Assembly: GCF_035497915.1 (NCBI RefSeq)
Contig: NZ_DATJCS010000014.1
Coordinates: 1-64,000, forward strand
DNA from: Serpens sp035497915
Lineage (GTDB): Bacteria > Pseudomonadota > Gammaproteobacteria > Pseudomonadales > Pseudomonadaceae
Reading direction: 5' to 3'
DNA length: 64,000 bases
In this document: positions 41,513 to 54,645 of the stretch, piece by piece
How the letters are laid out: each line of letters opens with the position of its first letter
Position numbering within the stretch: position 1 is the first letter of the stretch
Translations under genes and position numbers: made by a program
Notes under the pieces: model-generated
Seen by the model: the letters and a program-made list of their open reading frames with translations, nothing else
Database searches by the model: none
Told to the model about the DNA's origin: nothing

Positions 41513-43108
41513 ATGAGCAACCTTCACGCCGAGGACGTGTTCCTCAGCCACTACCAGTTCAGCCATGACCCCTTCGCGGCGCGGGTGCCCAACTTCAAGT
41601 TCTTTCCGGCGCAGCGCAAGCCGCTGCTCGCCCAACTGCTGCACCTGGCCCGCTACAGCCAGCTGCTGCTGCTGGTGAGCGGCCCGCTGGGCAGCGGCAA
41701 GACCCTGCTGCGCCAGGCGCTGGTCGCCACCTGCAACAAGCAGACGGTGCTGCCGGTGGTGCTCAACGCCAGCGCCGGCGGCAGCGCCCAGGCCCTGCTG
41801 TTGCAGATTTCCCAGGTGCTCGGACTGCCCGCCGCCGATTCGACCACCATCCAGCAGCATGTCGAGCAACTGGCGCAGACCGGCCAGGCGGTGTTCCTGC
41901 TGGTGGACGACGCCGAGCTGCTGAACAGCGAGGCGCTGGCCGAACTGCTGGTGCTCGCCCAGGGGCCCGAGGAAGGCCGCGCCCACGTATTCCTGTTCGG
42001 CGAGCCGCAGACCGCCGAGCGACTGACGGCGCTGGGCGACGATGACCAGGAGGAGCGCTTCCATGTCATCCCCCTGCAGCCCTACAGCGAGGAGGAGACC
42101 CGCGACTACCTGGCGCTGCGCCTGCAAGGCGCCGGCCAGGGCATCAACCTGCTCAGCGACGAACAGGTGAGCGAGATTCACCAGCGCTCCGGCGGCTGGC
42201 CGGGGCCGATCAACGAGGTGGCCCGCGACCTGATGGTCGAGGCCATGCTGGAAGAACGCGGCCTGCTGCGTCCGACGGGCTTCCAGTTCAACCTGCCACG
42301 CAGGCACCAGCTCGGTCTGCTCGGCATCCTGCTGGCGGTGGCAGCCGGCTGGTTCTGGCTGGGCGGCGGCGAGGAACCGGCGGACGACGCGTTGGCGCCG
42401 CGCGCGGCCGCGCCGGTCGAGCGCCACGCCGTGACTCGCTCGGCGGCACCCGAGGTGCCGCGCGTGGAATTCGCCAATGCGCCGCAGCCGCTGCCGTTGC
42501 CGAGTGCGCCTGTGCGCCCGGCGGCCGCGCCCGTTGCCGCGCCGCAGCCGGCCCCGGCCCCGGCCCCAGCGCTGGCCCTGCCATTGCCCGCCGAATCGGC
42601 GACTGCCCAGCCGGTGGCGGCGCCTGTCGCGCCGACTCCGACTCCGGTTCAGCCGCCCGCGCCGGCTGTGGTGCAGGTGGCCAGCGAGCCGCCCGCGACG
42701 ACCGTTACCCTGCCGCTGCCCGAGCCGGTAAGCGCCGCCCCCGTCGCCCCGCAATCCCGGCCGGCCACTCCGCAGGTCGCCAGCCTGCCGCTGCCGCCGA
42801 CCCAGGCGATGATCCAGGGCCCCTCCACCGACTGGTATCTGAGTCAGTCCGCCCAGCACTACACCTTGCAGGTGCTGGCGGTCAGCTCTGAGTCGGCGGC
42901 CCGCGACTTCGTCAAGGAACTGGGCAGCGACTACCGCTACTACCGCAAGGTCCAGCAGGGCAAGGCGCTGTTCGTGGTCACCACCGGCAGCTTCGCCGAT
43001 CAGTCCATCGCCAAGGCGGCTATCGACAAGCTGCCCGCCAAGGTGCGCGGCGGCAAGCCCTGGGCGCGCAGCTTCGCCGGCATCCAGCAGGAGATCGCCC
43101 GGCCCTGA
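41513..43108 (+). CDS. ExeA-type ATPase fused to a SPOR domain (DamX-like)
   Basis: A 531-residue three-part protein. Residues 1-260 are an AAA+ ATPase of the ExeA/GspA type (Walker A GPLGSGKT at 57-64; Walker B VFLLVDDAELL). A membrane span near 263-281 (LGLLGILLAVAAGWFWLGG) follows. Then a roughly 150-residue Ala/Pro-rich linker leads to a C-terminal SPOR domain (YTLQVLAVSSESAARDFVKEL). It follows aroB by 3 bases, the position of damX in E. coli, and probably couples a cytoplasmic ATPase to septal peptidoglycan. Confidence 0.88.
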   Translation: MSNLHAEDVFLSHYQFSHDPFAARVPNFKFFPAQRKPLLAQLLHLARYSQLLLLVSGPLGSGKTLLRQALVATCNKQTVLPVVLNASAGGSAQALLLQISQVLGLPAADSTTIQQHVEQLAQTGQAVFLLVDDAELLNSEALAELLVLAQGPEEGRAHVFLFGEPQTAERLTALGDDDQEERFHVIPLQPYSEEETRDYLALRLQGAGQGINLLSDEQVSEIHQRSGGWPGPINEVARDLMVEAMLEERGLLRPTGFQFNLPRRHQLGLLGILLAVAAGWFWLGGGEEPADDALAPRAAAPVERHAVTRSAAPEVPRVEFANAPQPLPLPSAPVRPAAAPVAAPQPAPAPAPALALPLPAESATAQPVAAPVAPTPTPVQPPAPAVVQVASEPPATTVTLPLPEPVSAAPVAPQSRPATPQVASLPLPPTQAMIQGPSTDWYLSQSAQHYTLQVLAVSSESAARDFVKELGSDYRYYRKVQQGKALFVVTTGSFADQSIAKAAIDKLPAKVRGGKPWARSFAGIQQEIARP

Positions 43109-43145
43109 GCCGGTCGGACCTTGGGCGGGGCCGTCGCCCACCCAG

Positions 43146-43170
43146 CAGCTCGCGGCTGAAGCCGCGAAGC
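43146..43170. repeat. single REP hairpin (type A)
   Basis: AGCTCGCGGCT and AGCCGCGAAGCT fold around GA. A solitary half of the pairs seen at 24759, 27358 and 49490. It sits just after the SPOR gene and may stabilise or end its transcript. Confidence 0.6.
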
Positions 43171-43376
43171 TCTTCCACAGAGCCCGGCGGACAAGAAGCG
43201 CCTTGTCCATTCTCCGGATCTTTGTCGCTTTTCAGACAATTAACTTCGCCTTTCTGACTCTAAAAAGGGCTGGAGGCCGCGTCGTGCGCGGTTTTCGTGC
43301 ACTTGCCCTAACATGGTGCATTAACCGCATCGTTCGCTTTTGCGACATAAACTTTCAGTTTTCAGCCATTTTTGCG

Positions 43377-43405
43377 TTGTCCGGGATTTGGGCGCTGTGT
43401 AAGAT
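43377..43405 (+). promoter_or_regulatory. candidate sigma-70 promoter of gltBD
   Basis: TTGTCC (43377-43382), 17 bases, TAAGAT (43400-43405), giving a leader of about 105 bases. The wider gap 43109-43519 has no gene. It holds the REP hairpin, AT-rich stretches (43230-43370) suited to regulator binding, and a small hairpin GCCTTC/GAAGGC at 43484-43500 close to the start. Confidence 0.5.
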
Positions 43406-43519
43406 GGCCCCCGTTTCAGTCGCCACGGCCCCTGTCAAGCGCGCCTGGGCGATGCGCTAACTGATTGATTTTGAAAGCAATGTGCCTTCCCAGCGAAGGC
43501 CGTCAGGCGAGATTCCCCT

Positions 43520-47968
<4,449 letters not shown>

Positions 47969-48058
47969 CCCGTGACCCGGGGCAGAACCTTCTGCCCCGA
48001 CCCAGATTCCGCGAGCGGGCACCCAAGATGCGCCGCCGCTGCCAAGAGGTTTTTAGTC

Positions 48059-49480
48059 ATGACTGAACGTCTGCATAACGACTTCCAGTTCGTCGACGTT
48101 GATCGCCAGGACCCGAAGAAGAAGCTGCTGCGGGTGCGCAAGAAGAACTTCGTGGAGATCTACGAGCCCTTCAAGCCTGACGAGGCCGGTGAGCAGGCGC
48201 ACCGCTGCCTGGAGTGCGGCAACCCGTACTGCGAGTGGAAGTGCCCGGTGCACAACTACATCCCGAACTGGCTGAAGCTGGTCTCGGAAGGCAACATCCT
48301 GGCCGCCGCCGAGCTCTCCCACCAGACCAACACCCTGCCGGAAGTCTGCGGCCGCGTCTGTCCGCAGGACCGCCTGTGCGAGGGTGCCTGCACCCTGAAC
48401 CAGACCGGCTTCGGCGCGGTGACCATCGGGTCGGTGGAGAAATACATCACCGACACCGCCTTCGCCATGGGCTGGCGCCCGGACCTGTCCAAGGTGGTGC
48501 CGACCGGCAAGCGTGTCGCGGTGATCGGCGCCGGTCCGGCGGGCCTGGGCTGCGCGGATATCCTGGTGCGCAACGGCGTGACCCCGGTGGTGTTCGACCG
48601 CAACCCGGAGATCGGCGGCCTGCTGACCTTCGGCATCCCCGAGTTCAAGCTGGAAAAGCAGGTGCTGACGCGTCGTCGCGAAGTGTTCACCGGCATGGGC
48701 ATCGAGTTCCGCCTGAATACCGAGGTCGGCAAGGACATCGGCATGCAGCAGCTGCTGGACGAGTTCGATGCGGTGTTCATGGGCATGGGCACCTACACCT
48801 ACATGAAGGGCGGCATCCCGGGTGAGGACCTGCCCGGCGTGCATGCCGCGCTGGATTTCCTGGTGGCCAACGTCAACCGCAACCTGGGCTTCGAGAAGTC
48901 GCCGGCCGACTTCGTCGACATGAAGGGCAAGAAGGTGGTGGTGCTCGGCGGTGGCGATACCGCCATGGACTGCAACCGCACCTCGATCCGCCAGGGTGCC
49001 AAGAGCGTCACCTGCGCCTACCGCCGCGACGCCAAGAACATGCCGGGCTCGCGCCGCGAGGTGAAGAACGCCAAGGACGAGGGCGTGAAGTTCCTGTTCA
49101 ACCGCCAGCCGGTGGCCATCGTTGGCGAAGACCGCGTGGAAGGCGTCAAGGTAGTGGAAACCCGCCTGGGCGAGCCGGATGCCCGTGGCCGCCGCAGCCC
49201 CGAGCCGATCCCGGGTTCCGAGCAGATCCTGCCGGCCGACGCCGTGGTGATCGCCTTCGGCTTCCGCCCCAGCCCGGCGGCCTGGTTCCAGGACTTCGAG
49301 ATCGGCACCGACGAGCAGGGCCGGGTGGTTGCGCCGGAGCAGGGTCGCTTCAAGTTCCAGACCGGCAACCCCAAGGTGTTCGCCGGCGGCGACATGGTGC
49401 GCGGCTCGGACCTGGTGGTCACCGCCATCCACGAAGGCCGCCAGGCCGCCGAGGGTATTCTCGATTACCTGGGCGTTTGA
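48059..49480 (+). CDS. gltD: glutamate synthase (NADPH) small subunit
   Basis: A 473-residue FAD/Fe-S protein passing electrons from NADPH to GltB. Start 48059 (MTERLHNDFQF) after AAGAGG. Two N-terminal Cys clusters (CLECGNPYCEWKCP; CGRVCPQDRLCEGAC) bind 4Fe-4S; VAVIGAGPAGLGCA binds FAD, and VVVLGGGDTAMDC binds NADPH. Lies 90 bases after gltB. Confidence 0.97.
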   Translation: MTERLHNDFQFVDVDRQDPKKKLLRVRKKNFVEIYEPFKPDEAGEQAHRCLECGNPYCEWKCPVHNYIPNWLKLVSEGNILAAAELSHQTNTLPEVCGRVCPQDRLCEGACTLNQTGFGAVTIGSVEKYITDTAFAMGWRPDLSKVVPTGKRVAVIGAGPAGLGCADILVRNGVTPVVFDRNPEIGGLLTFGIPEFKLEKQVLTRRREVFTGMGIEFRLNTEVGKDIGMQQLLDEFDAVFMGMGTYTYMKGGIPGEDLPGVHAALDFLVANVNRNLGFEKSPADFVDMKGKKVVVLGGGDTAMDCNRTSIRQGAKSVTCAYRRDAKNMPGSRREVKNAKDEGVKFLFNRQPVAIVGEDRVEGVKVVETRLGEPDARGRRSPEPIPGSEQILPADAVVIAFGFRPSPAAWFQDFEIGTDEQGRVVAPEQGRFKFQTGNPKVFAGGDMVRGSDLVVTAIHEGRQAAEGILDYLGV

Positions 49481-49489
49481 TCCGTCGTA

Positions 49490-49552
49490 ATCGCGGCTGC
49501 AGCCGCTCCTACAGGGTTTGATGCGTACTGGTAGGAGCGGCTCAGCCGCGAT
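49490..49552. repeat. REP pair (type A, inverted order)
   Basis: Arms 49490-49512 (ATCGCGGCTGCAGCCGCTCC...) and 49531-49552 are inverse copies, with the order of the two halves reversed relative to 24759-24821. Lies between gltD and hemE. Confidence 0.82.
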
Positions 49553-49704
49553 CGCTTTTCATGGTGGAGGTCCGGCCCCACGGGACTCCCTGCCGTTCGC
49601 GCCTGACGCCGATCAAACCAAAGATGAAAGGCCCTGCCGTCGCCGTGCCTTTTGTCGCGCGCTTTGCGACAATGCCGGCACTTTTTTTGGCTGGAACCCC
49701 GGAC

Positions 49705-50769
49705 ATGACTGCTCTGAAGAACGATCGCTTCCTGCGTGCCCTGCTCAAGCAACCCGTCGACGTGACCCCGGTATGGATGATGCGCCAGGCCGGCCGCTAT
49801 CTACCGGAATACCGCGCTACCCGGGCCAAGGCCGGCGACTTCATGAGCCTGTGCATGAATCCCGAGCTGGCCTGCGAGGTCACCCTCCAGCCGCTGGAGC
49901 GCTACCCGCTGGACGCCGCGATCCTCTTCTCCGACATCCTCACCGTGCCGGACGCCATGGGCCTGGGCCTGTACTTCGAGACCGGCGAAGGTCCGCGCTT
50001 CAAGAAGGTGGTGCGCACCCTGGCCGACATCGAAGCGCTGCCGATTCCCGATCCGGAAAAGGACCTGGGCTACGTGATGGACGCCGTGCGCACCATCCGC
50101 CGCGAGCTGAACGGCCGCGTGCCGCTGATCGGCTTCTCCGGCAGCCCCTGGACCCTGGCCACCTACATGGTCGAAGGCGGCTCCTCCAAGGACTTCCGCA
50201 AGTCCAAGGCCATGCTCTACGAGAACCCGCAGGCCATGCACGCGCTGCTCGACAAGCTGGCGCAGTCGGTCACCAGCTACCTGAACGGCCAGATCAAGGC
50301 CGGCGCCCAGGCGGTGCAGATCTTCGATTCCTGGGGTGGCAGCCTGTCGGCCGCGGCCTACCAGGAATTCTCCCTGGCCTACATGAAGAAGATCGTCGAC
50401 GGCCTGATTCGCGAGCACGACGGCCGGCGCGTGCCGGTGATCCTGTTCACCAAGGGCGGCGGCCTGTGGCTGGAGTCCATGGCCGATGCCGGCGCCGAAG
50501 CGCTGGGTCTGGACTGGACCTGCGACATCGGCAACGCCCGCGCCCGCGTGGGTGACAAGGTGGCGCTGCAGGGCAACATGGACCCCAGCGTGCTGTATGC
50601 CAAACCGGACGCCATCCGCGCCGAAGTGGGCCGCATCCTGGCCGCCTACGGCCACGGCAACGGCCACGTGTTCAACCTCGGCCATGGCATCACCCCGGAA
50701 GTCGACCCGGCCCACGCCGGCGCCTTCATCGAGGCGGTGCACGAGCTGTCGGCGCAGTACCACCGCTGA
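49705..50769 (+). CDS. hemE: uroporphyrinogen decarboxylase
   Basis: A 354-residue haem-pathway enzyme converting uroporphyrinogen III to coproporphyrinogen III. WMMRQAGRYLPEYR near the N-terminus carries the catalytic Arg residues; GFSGSPWTLATYMVEGG is a family signature. Start 49705 has CCCGGAC before it. An inverted repeat TTGTCGC-N7-GCGACAA lies at 49652-49672 in the promoter area. Confidence 0.97.
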   Translation: MTALKNDRFLRALLKQPVDVTPVWMMRQAGRYLPEYRATRAKAGDFMSLCMNPELACEVTLQPLERYPLDAAILFSDILTVPDAMGLGLYFETGEGPRFKKVVRTLADIEALPIPDPEKDLGYVMDAVRTIRRELNGRVPLIGFSGSPWTLATYMVEGGSSKDFRKSKAMLYENPQAMHALLDKLAQSVTSYLNGQIKAGAQAVQIFDSWGGSLSAAAYQEFSLAYMKKIVDGLIREHDGRRVPVILFTKGGGLWLESMADAGAEALGLDWTCDIGNARARVGDKVALQGNMDPSVLYAKPDAIRAEVGRILAAYGHGNGHVFNLGHGITPEVDPAHAGAFIEAVHELSAQYHR

Positions 50770-50793
50770 GCCGCTGCGGATCCGCATGAAAAT

Positions 50794-50817
50794 ACGCCAC
50801 TGTCCGTGGCGTTTTTT
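50794..50817 (+). terminator. terminator of hemE
   Basis: ACGCCAC / GTGGCGT stem with a TGTCC loop and a run of T. Flanking ATGAAAA/TTTTTCAT extends the symmetry. Confidence 0.9.
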
Positions 50818-50926
50818 CATTTCGGCCCGCCTGGCGAAATGCCCGATCTTGAGCCTTCCGTAGGGGTCGCGCAGGTACCGGTCATGACATAGACTCCAGA
50901 GTCATTGTCAGAATCGGGAGACCAGC

Positions 50927-51697
50927 ATGCGGCGAGTCGTGTTCAACCAGAAGGGCGGCGTCGGCAAGTCGAGCATCGCCTGCAACCTCGCCGCCGTGAG
51001 CGCCGCCGAGGGCTACCGCACCCTGCTGATCGACCTGGATGCCCAGGGTAACTCGAGCCATTACCTGACCGGGCTGAGCGGCAACGAGCTGCCGGTCGGC
51101 ATCGCCGATTTCTTCAAGCAGGTGCTGTCCTCCGGGCTGACCAAGAAGGGCCGCGTGGACATCTACGAAACGCCGTTCGACAACCTGCACCTGGTCACTG
51201 CCACCCCCGAGCTGGCCGAGCTGCAGCCCAAGCTGGAGCAGAAGCACAAGATCAACAAGCTGCGCAAACTGCTCAGCGAGCTGTCGGGAGACTACGACCG
51301 CATCTACCTGGACACCCCGCCGGCGCTGAACTTCTACACCGTGTCGGCGCTGATCGCTGCCGATCGCGTGCTGATCCCCTTCGACTGCGACAGCTTCTCG
51401 CGCCAGGCGCTGTACGGCCTCTTGGAGGAGATCGACGAACTGCGCGAGGACCACAACGAGAAGCTGCAGGTGGAAGGCATCGTGGTCAACCAGTTCCAGC
51501 CGCGCGCCAGCCTGCCGCAGCAGATGCTCGACGAGCTGATCGCCGAGGGCATGCCGGTGTTGCCGGTGTACCTGAACAGCTCGGTGAAGATGCGCGAGTC
51601 GCACCAGGCGTGCATGCCGCTGATCCACCTGGACCCGAAGCACAAGCTCAGCCAGCAGTTCGTCGAGCTGCACCGGCATCTGGATGCCGATAGCTGA
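50927..51697 (+). CDS. ParA/MinD-type ATPase
   Basis: A 256-residue deviant-Walker ATPase: MRRVVFNQKGGVGKSSIACNL with the second Lys of the KGGVGKS signature, DLDAQGNSS, and DTPPALNFYTVSAL. It is chromosomal but has no parB neighbour, so it is an orphan ParA that may position a cargo other than the chromosome. Monocistronic: terminator before it, palindromes after it. Confidence 0.88.
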   Translation: MRRVVFNQKGGVGKSSIACNLAAVSAAEGYRTLLIDLDAQGNSSHYLTGLSGNELPVGIADFFKQVLSSGLTKKGRVDIYETPFDNLHLVTATPELAELQPKLEQKHKINKLRKLLSELSGDYDRIYLDTPPALNFYTVSALIAADRVLIPFDCDSFSRQALYGLLEEIDELREDHNEKLQVEGIVVNQFQPRASLPQQMLDELIAEGMPVLPVYLNSSVKMRESHQACMPLIHLDPKHKLSQQFVELHRHLDADS

Positions 51698-51799
51698 ACC
51701 TTGTGAGGCCGGCTTTACGCCGGCCGACGGAGCTGAGGGTACCTGCCTAGGGCCGGCTGGCACCGGCCTTTGGCCGGAATAAACCCGGCCCTGCAGGTT
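51697..51799. repeat. REP-like palindrome cluster (type B)
   Basis: Outer arms AACCT...AGGTT enclose two hairpins: GGCCGGCTTTACGCCGGCC (as at 16915) and GGGCCGG...CCGGCCC. It separates the convergent ParA-like and universal stress genes. Confidence 0.7.
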
Positions 51800-51815
51800 C
51801 TTGCCGCCTTGTTGC

Positions 51816-52592
51816 CTACCCGCGGCTGATCAGGATGTCGCAGGGCGGCTGGCGCAGCAGGTCCTGGGCCATGCCGCCGAGCAGCGCGTCACCCATCAGG
51901 CTGCGGGTGTGCTTGCCCAGCGCCAGCAGCTGCGGCTGTCGTTCGGCGATGGCCGCCGCCAGGCAGGCGCCGCGTTCGCCGCTGCGCACACCGTATTCGA
52001 GTACCCGACCGGGCGGCGCCAGGCGCGCCTGTTCGTCCGCCACCAGACGGCTGAACAGGCTGCATTGCAGGTCGAGATCCTCCTGCTGTTCGTCCGCCTT
52101 GCTCGGCGCCACCTCGAACACGTTCAGCGCGTACAGCTCGGCCTCGCTCGGCAGCAGGCGATGCGCCTGATGCAGGGCGGCACAGGCGCACTGCGAGAAG
52201 TCCAGCGCCACCAGCGCGCGCTGATAAGGCGAGACATCCCGGTTGATGGCCAGCAGCAGCGGAATGCGGCTGCCGCGCGCCAGGCGTTCGAGGGTGGTGC
52301 CGGCGAACAGCTCGGGGCTCGACTTGTGATGGGCGCCCAGCACCAGCAGGTCGGCGCCGACGCCCTCCGCCTGGCTGGCGATGGTGGCCGACGGCTGGCC
52401 CTTGGCGATGCGCAGCTCGGCGCCCGGCAGGCCCAGGGCCTGCAGGCGATCACGCAGCGGTTGCGGATCGGTTTCCCGCTCCTGCACATGCAGCAGGGTC
52501 AGGCGACCCTCCAGCTGGCGGGCCAGCTGGGCGGCGCGCTGCAGGGCCAGGTCGGCCTCCGGGGTCAGGTCATGGGCGATGAGGATGTGCAT
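51816..52592 (-). CDS. tandem universal stress protein
   Basis: A 258-residue protein with two UspA domains (about 1-135 and 136-258). The first begins MHILIAHDLTPEADLALQRA and has GADLLVLGAHHKS; the second has RALVALDFSQCACAALHQA and LLALGKHTRSLMGDALLGG, the G-x2-G-x9-G nucleotide loop. Start 52592. Probably a stress-response nucleotide-binding protein. Confidence 0.9.
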   Translation of the reverse strand: MHILIAHDLTPEADLALQRAAQLARQLEGRLTLLHVQERETDPQPLRDRLQALGLPGAELRIAKGQPSATIASQAEGVGADLLVLGAHHKSSPELFAGTTLERLARGSRIPLLLAINRDVSPYQRALVALDFSQCACAALHQAHRLLPSEAELYALNVFEVAPSKADEQQEDLDLQCSLFSRLVADEQARLAPPGRVLEYGVRSGERGACLAAAIAERQPQLLALGKHTRSLMGDALLGGMAQDLLRQPPCDILISRG

Positions 52593-52671
52593 GGTGGACA
52601 CCTGAGGGGCTGCCGTTTTGAGTGCCGACAGCCTAGCAGAGGGCAGCCCCCGGGGGCTGCCCTGGGTCAGG

Positions 52672-54540
52672 TCACAGCGCCGCACCGCGCAATTCGGCGA
52701 CCCGCTGCTGCAGGGTCAGCCGGTCGGTGTCCGGCGCCAGCGGTTCGCCGGCCAGCAGGGTGACCCGCGACCAGATGCGGCGGAACGGCCGGCGCGCCGG
52801 GTCACGACTGAAGAAGCTGCCCCACAGCCCGCGCAGCGCCAGCGGAATCACCGGCACCGGAGTGTCGCGCAGGATCAGCTCGACGCCGCCCTTGAACTCG
52901 TTCAGCTCGCCGGTGGTGGTCAGCTTGCCCTCCGGGAAGATGCACACCACTTCGCCGGCCTCCAGGTAGGCCTTGATACGCGCGAAGGCCTGCTCGTAGA
53001 TCGCGCGATCCTCATGCTGGGCGGCGATGGGCACCGCGCCGGCGGTGCGGAACACGAAGTTGAGCACCGGCAGGTTGTAGATGCGGTAATACATGACGAA
53101 GCGCACCGGGCGACGGATGGCGCCGCCGAGCAGCAGCGCGTCGACGAACGACACGTGGTTGCACACCAGCAGCGCGGCGCCCTCGTCGGGAATCGCCTCC
53201 AGGTTGCGGTGCTCGACCCGGTATAGGGTGTGGCCGAGCAGCCAGATGATGAAGCGCATGCTGAACTCGGGGACGATGGTGAAGATGTAGCCGTTCACCG
53301 CCAGGTTGAGCAGCGAGACGATCAGGAACAGCTCGGGAATGCCCAGCCCGGCCCAGTTCAGCACGGCGATGGCGAGCAGCGCCGCCAGCACCATGAACAG
53401 CGCGTTGAGGATGTTGTTGGCGGCGATCACCCGGGCGCGCTCGTCCGGCTCGCTGCGCGACTGGATCAGCGCGTACAGCGGCACGATGTAGAAGCCGCCG
53501 AACACCCCCAGGCCGAGGATGTCGAGGAGGATGGCGCGCCCCGGCGCGCTGGCCAGGATCGCCAGCCAGTCGTGGGGCGCGCCGCTCGGGAAGCTGGCGA
53601 CGTGCCAGGCCAGCAGCATGCCGAACAGGCTCAGGCCCAGCGAGCCGAAGGGCACCAGGCCAATCTCCACCTTGTGGCCGCTGAGCCGCTCGCAGAGCAT
53701 CGAGCCGAGCGCGATGCCCACCGAGAACACCAGCAGGATCAGCGTCGCCACGCTTTCGTCGCCGTGCAGCCAGTCGCGGGCCAGCGCGGGAATCTGCGTC
53801 AGGTACACCGCGCCGAGCAGCCAGAACCAGGAATTGCCGAGCAGCGAGCGCGACACCGCCGGGCGGCGGGTCAGGCCCATGCGCAGGGTGCGCCAGGTCT
53901 GCCGGGGAATGTTCCAGTCGAACCTCAGACCCGGCAGCGCCGCCGGCGCGGCGGGAATGCTCCGGCTGGCCAGGTAGCCGAGCAGGGCCACCATCACCAG
54001 GCTGGCGCCGATCCACAGGCTGTAGTCCGCGCGCGCCAGCAGCAGGCCGGCGCCCAGGGTGCCGAGCAGGATGGCCAGGAAGGTGCCGGACTCCACCAGC
54101 GCGTTGCCGCCGACCAGTTCGGTGTCGTCCAGGTGCTGCGGCAGGATCGAGTACTTCACCGGGCCGAACAGCGCCGACTGGGTGCCCATGGCGAACAGCG
54201 CCAGCAGCATCAGCGGCACGCTGCCCAGCCAGAAGGCCAGCGCGCCGAGCAGCATCAGCGCCAGCTCGAGCAGCTTGAGGCGACGGATCAGCAGGTCCTT
54301 GGCGTACTTCTCGCCCAGCTGGCCGCCGAACGCCGAGAACAGGAAGAACGGCAGCACGAACAGCAGCGCGCAAAGGTTGACCAGGGTGTCGGCGCTGCCG
54401 GATAGGGTCAGCTTGAAGAGGATGGCGAGGATGATCGCCTGCTTGAACAGGTTGTCATTGAAGGCGCCGAGCGCCTGGGTCAGGAAGAACGGCAGGAAGC
54501 GCCGGCTGCGCAGGAGGCTGAACTGGGACGACGAGGACAT
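52672..54540 (-). CDS. MFS transporter fused to PlsC acyltransferase (LplT-Aas-like)
   Basis: About 622 residues. The first ~410 are a 12-span MFS domain (FLTQALGAFNDNLFKQAIIL, LplT-like). The rest is a PlsC-type acyltransferase with the HX4D box CNHVSFVDA and the FPEGKLTTTGEL substrate motif. I chose the internal ATG 54540 because GGATGG precedes it; 54549 is possible. It likely imports lysophospholipids and re-acylates them, but lacks the acyl-ACP synthetase domain of the full three-part fusion. Confidence 0.88.
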   Translation of the reverse strand: MSSSSQFSLLRSRRFLPFFLTQALGAFNDNLFKQAIILAILFKLTLSGSADTLVNLCALLFVLPFFLFSAFGGQLGEKYAKDLLIRRLKLLELALMLLGALAFWLGSVPLMLLALFAMGTQSALFGPVKYSILPQHLDDTELVGGNALVESGTFLAILLGTLGAGLLLARADYSLWIGASLVMVALLGYLASRSIPAAPAALPGLRFDWNIPRQTWRTLRMGLTRRPAVSRSLLGNSWFWLLGAVYLTQIPALARDWLHGDESVATLILLVFSVGIALGSMLCERLSGHKVEIGLVPFGSLGLSLFGMLLAWHVASFPSGAPHDWLAILASAPGRAILLDILGLGVFGGFYIVPLYALIQSRSEPDERARVIAANNILNALFMVLAALLAIAVLNWAGLGIPELFLIVSLLNLAVNGYIFTIVPEFSMRFIIWLLGHTLYRVEHRNLEAIPDEGAALLVCNHVSFVDALLLGGAIRRPVRFVMYYRIYNLPVLNFVFRTAGAVPIAAQHEDRAIYEQAFARIKAYLEAGEVVCIFPEGKLTTTGELNEFKGGVELILRDTPVPVIPLALRGLWGSFFSRDPARRPFRRIWSRVTLLAGEPLAPDTDRLTLQQRVAELRGAAL

Positions 54541-54645
54541 GGTTTCCATCCGTGAACAAGGCCGAGGGGCCGCTCACGGCCCCGTTCGGCGCATAGCATA
54601 TCGCCACTGAGGCGACAGTCCCATGTCAGGCGCGCCGGCCTGTGA

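Noticed and set aside
43300..43330. Possible NtrC site TGCAC...GGTGCA upstream of gltB
   Set aside because: The half-sites are spaced about five bases too far apart for the NtrC consensus, and no sigma-54 -24/-12 element accompanies it.
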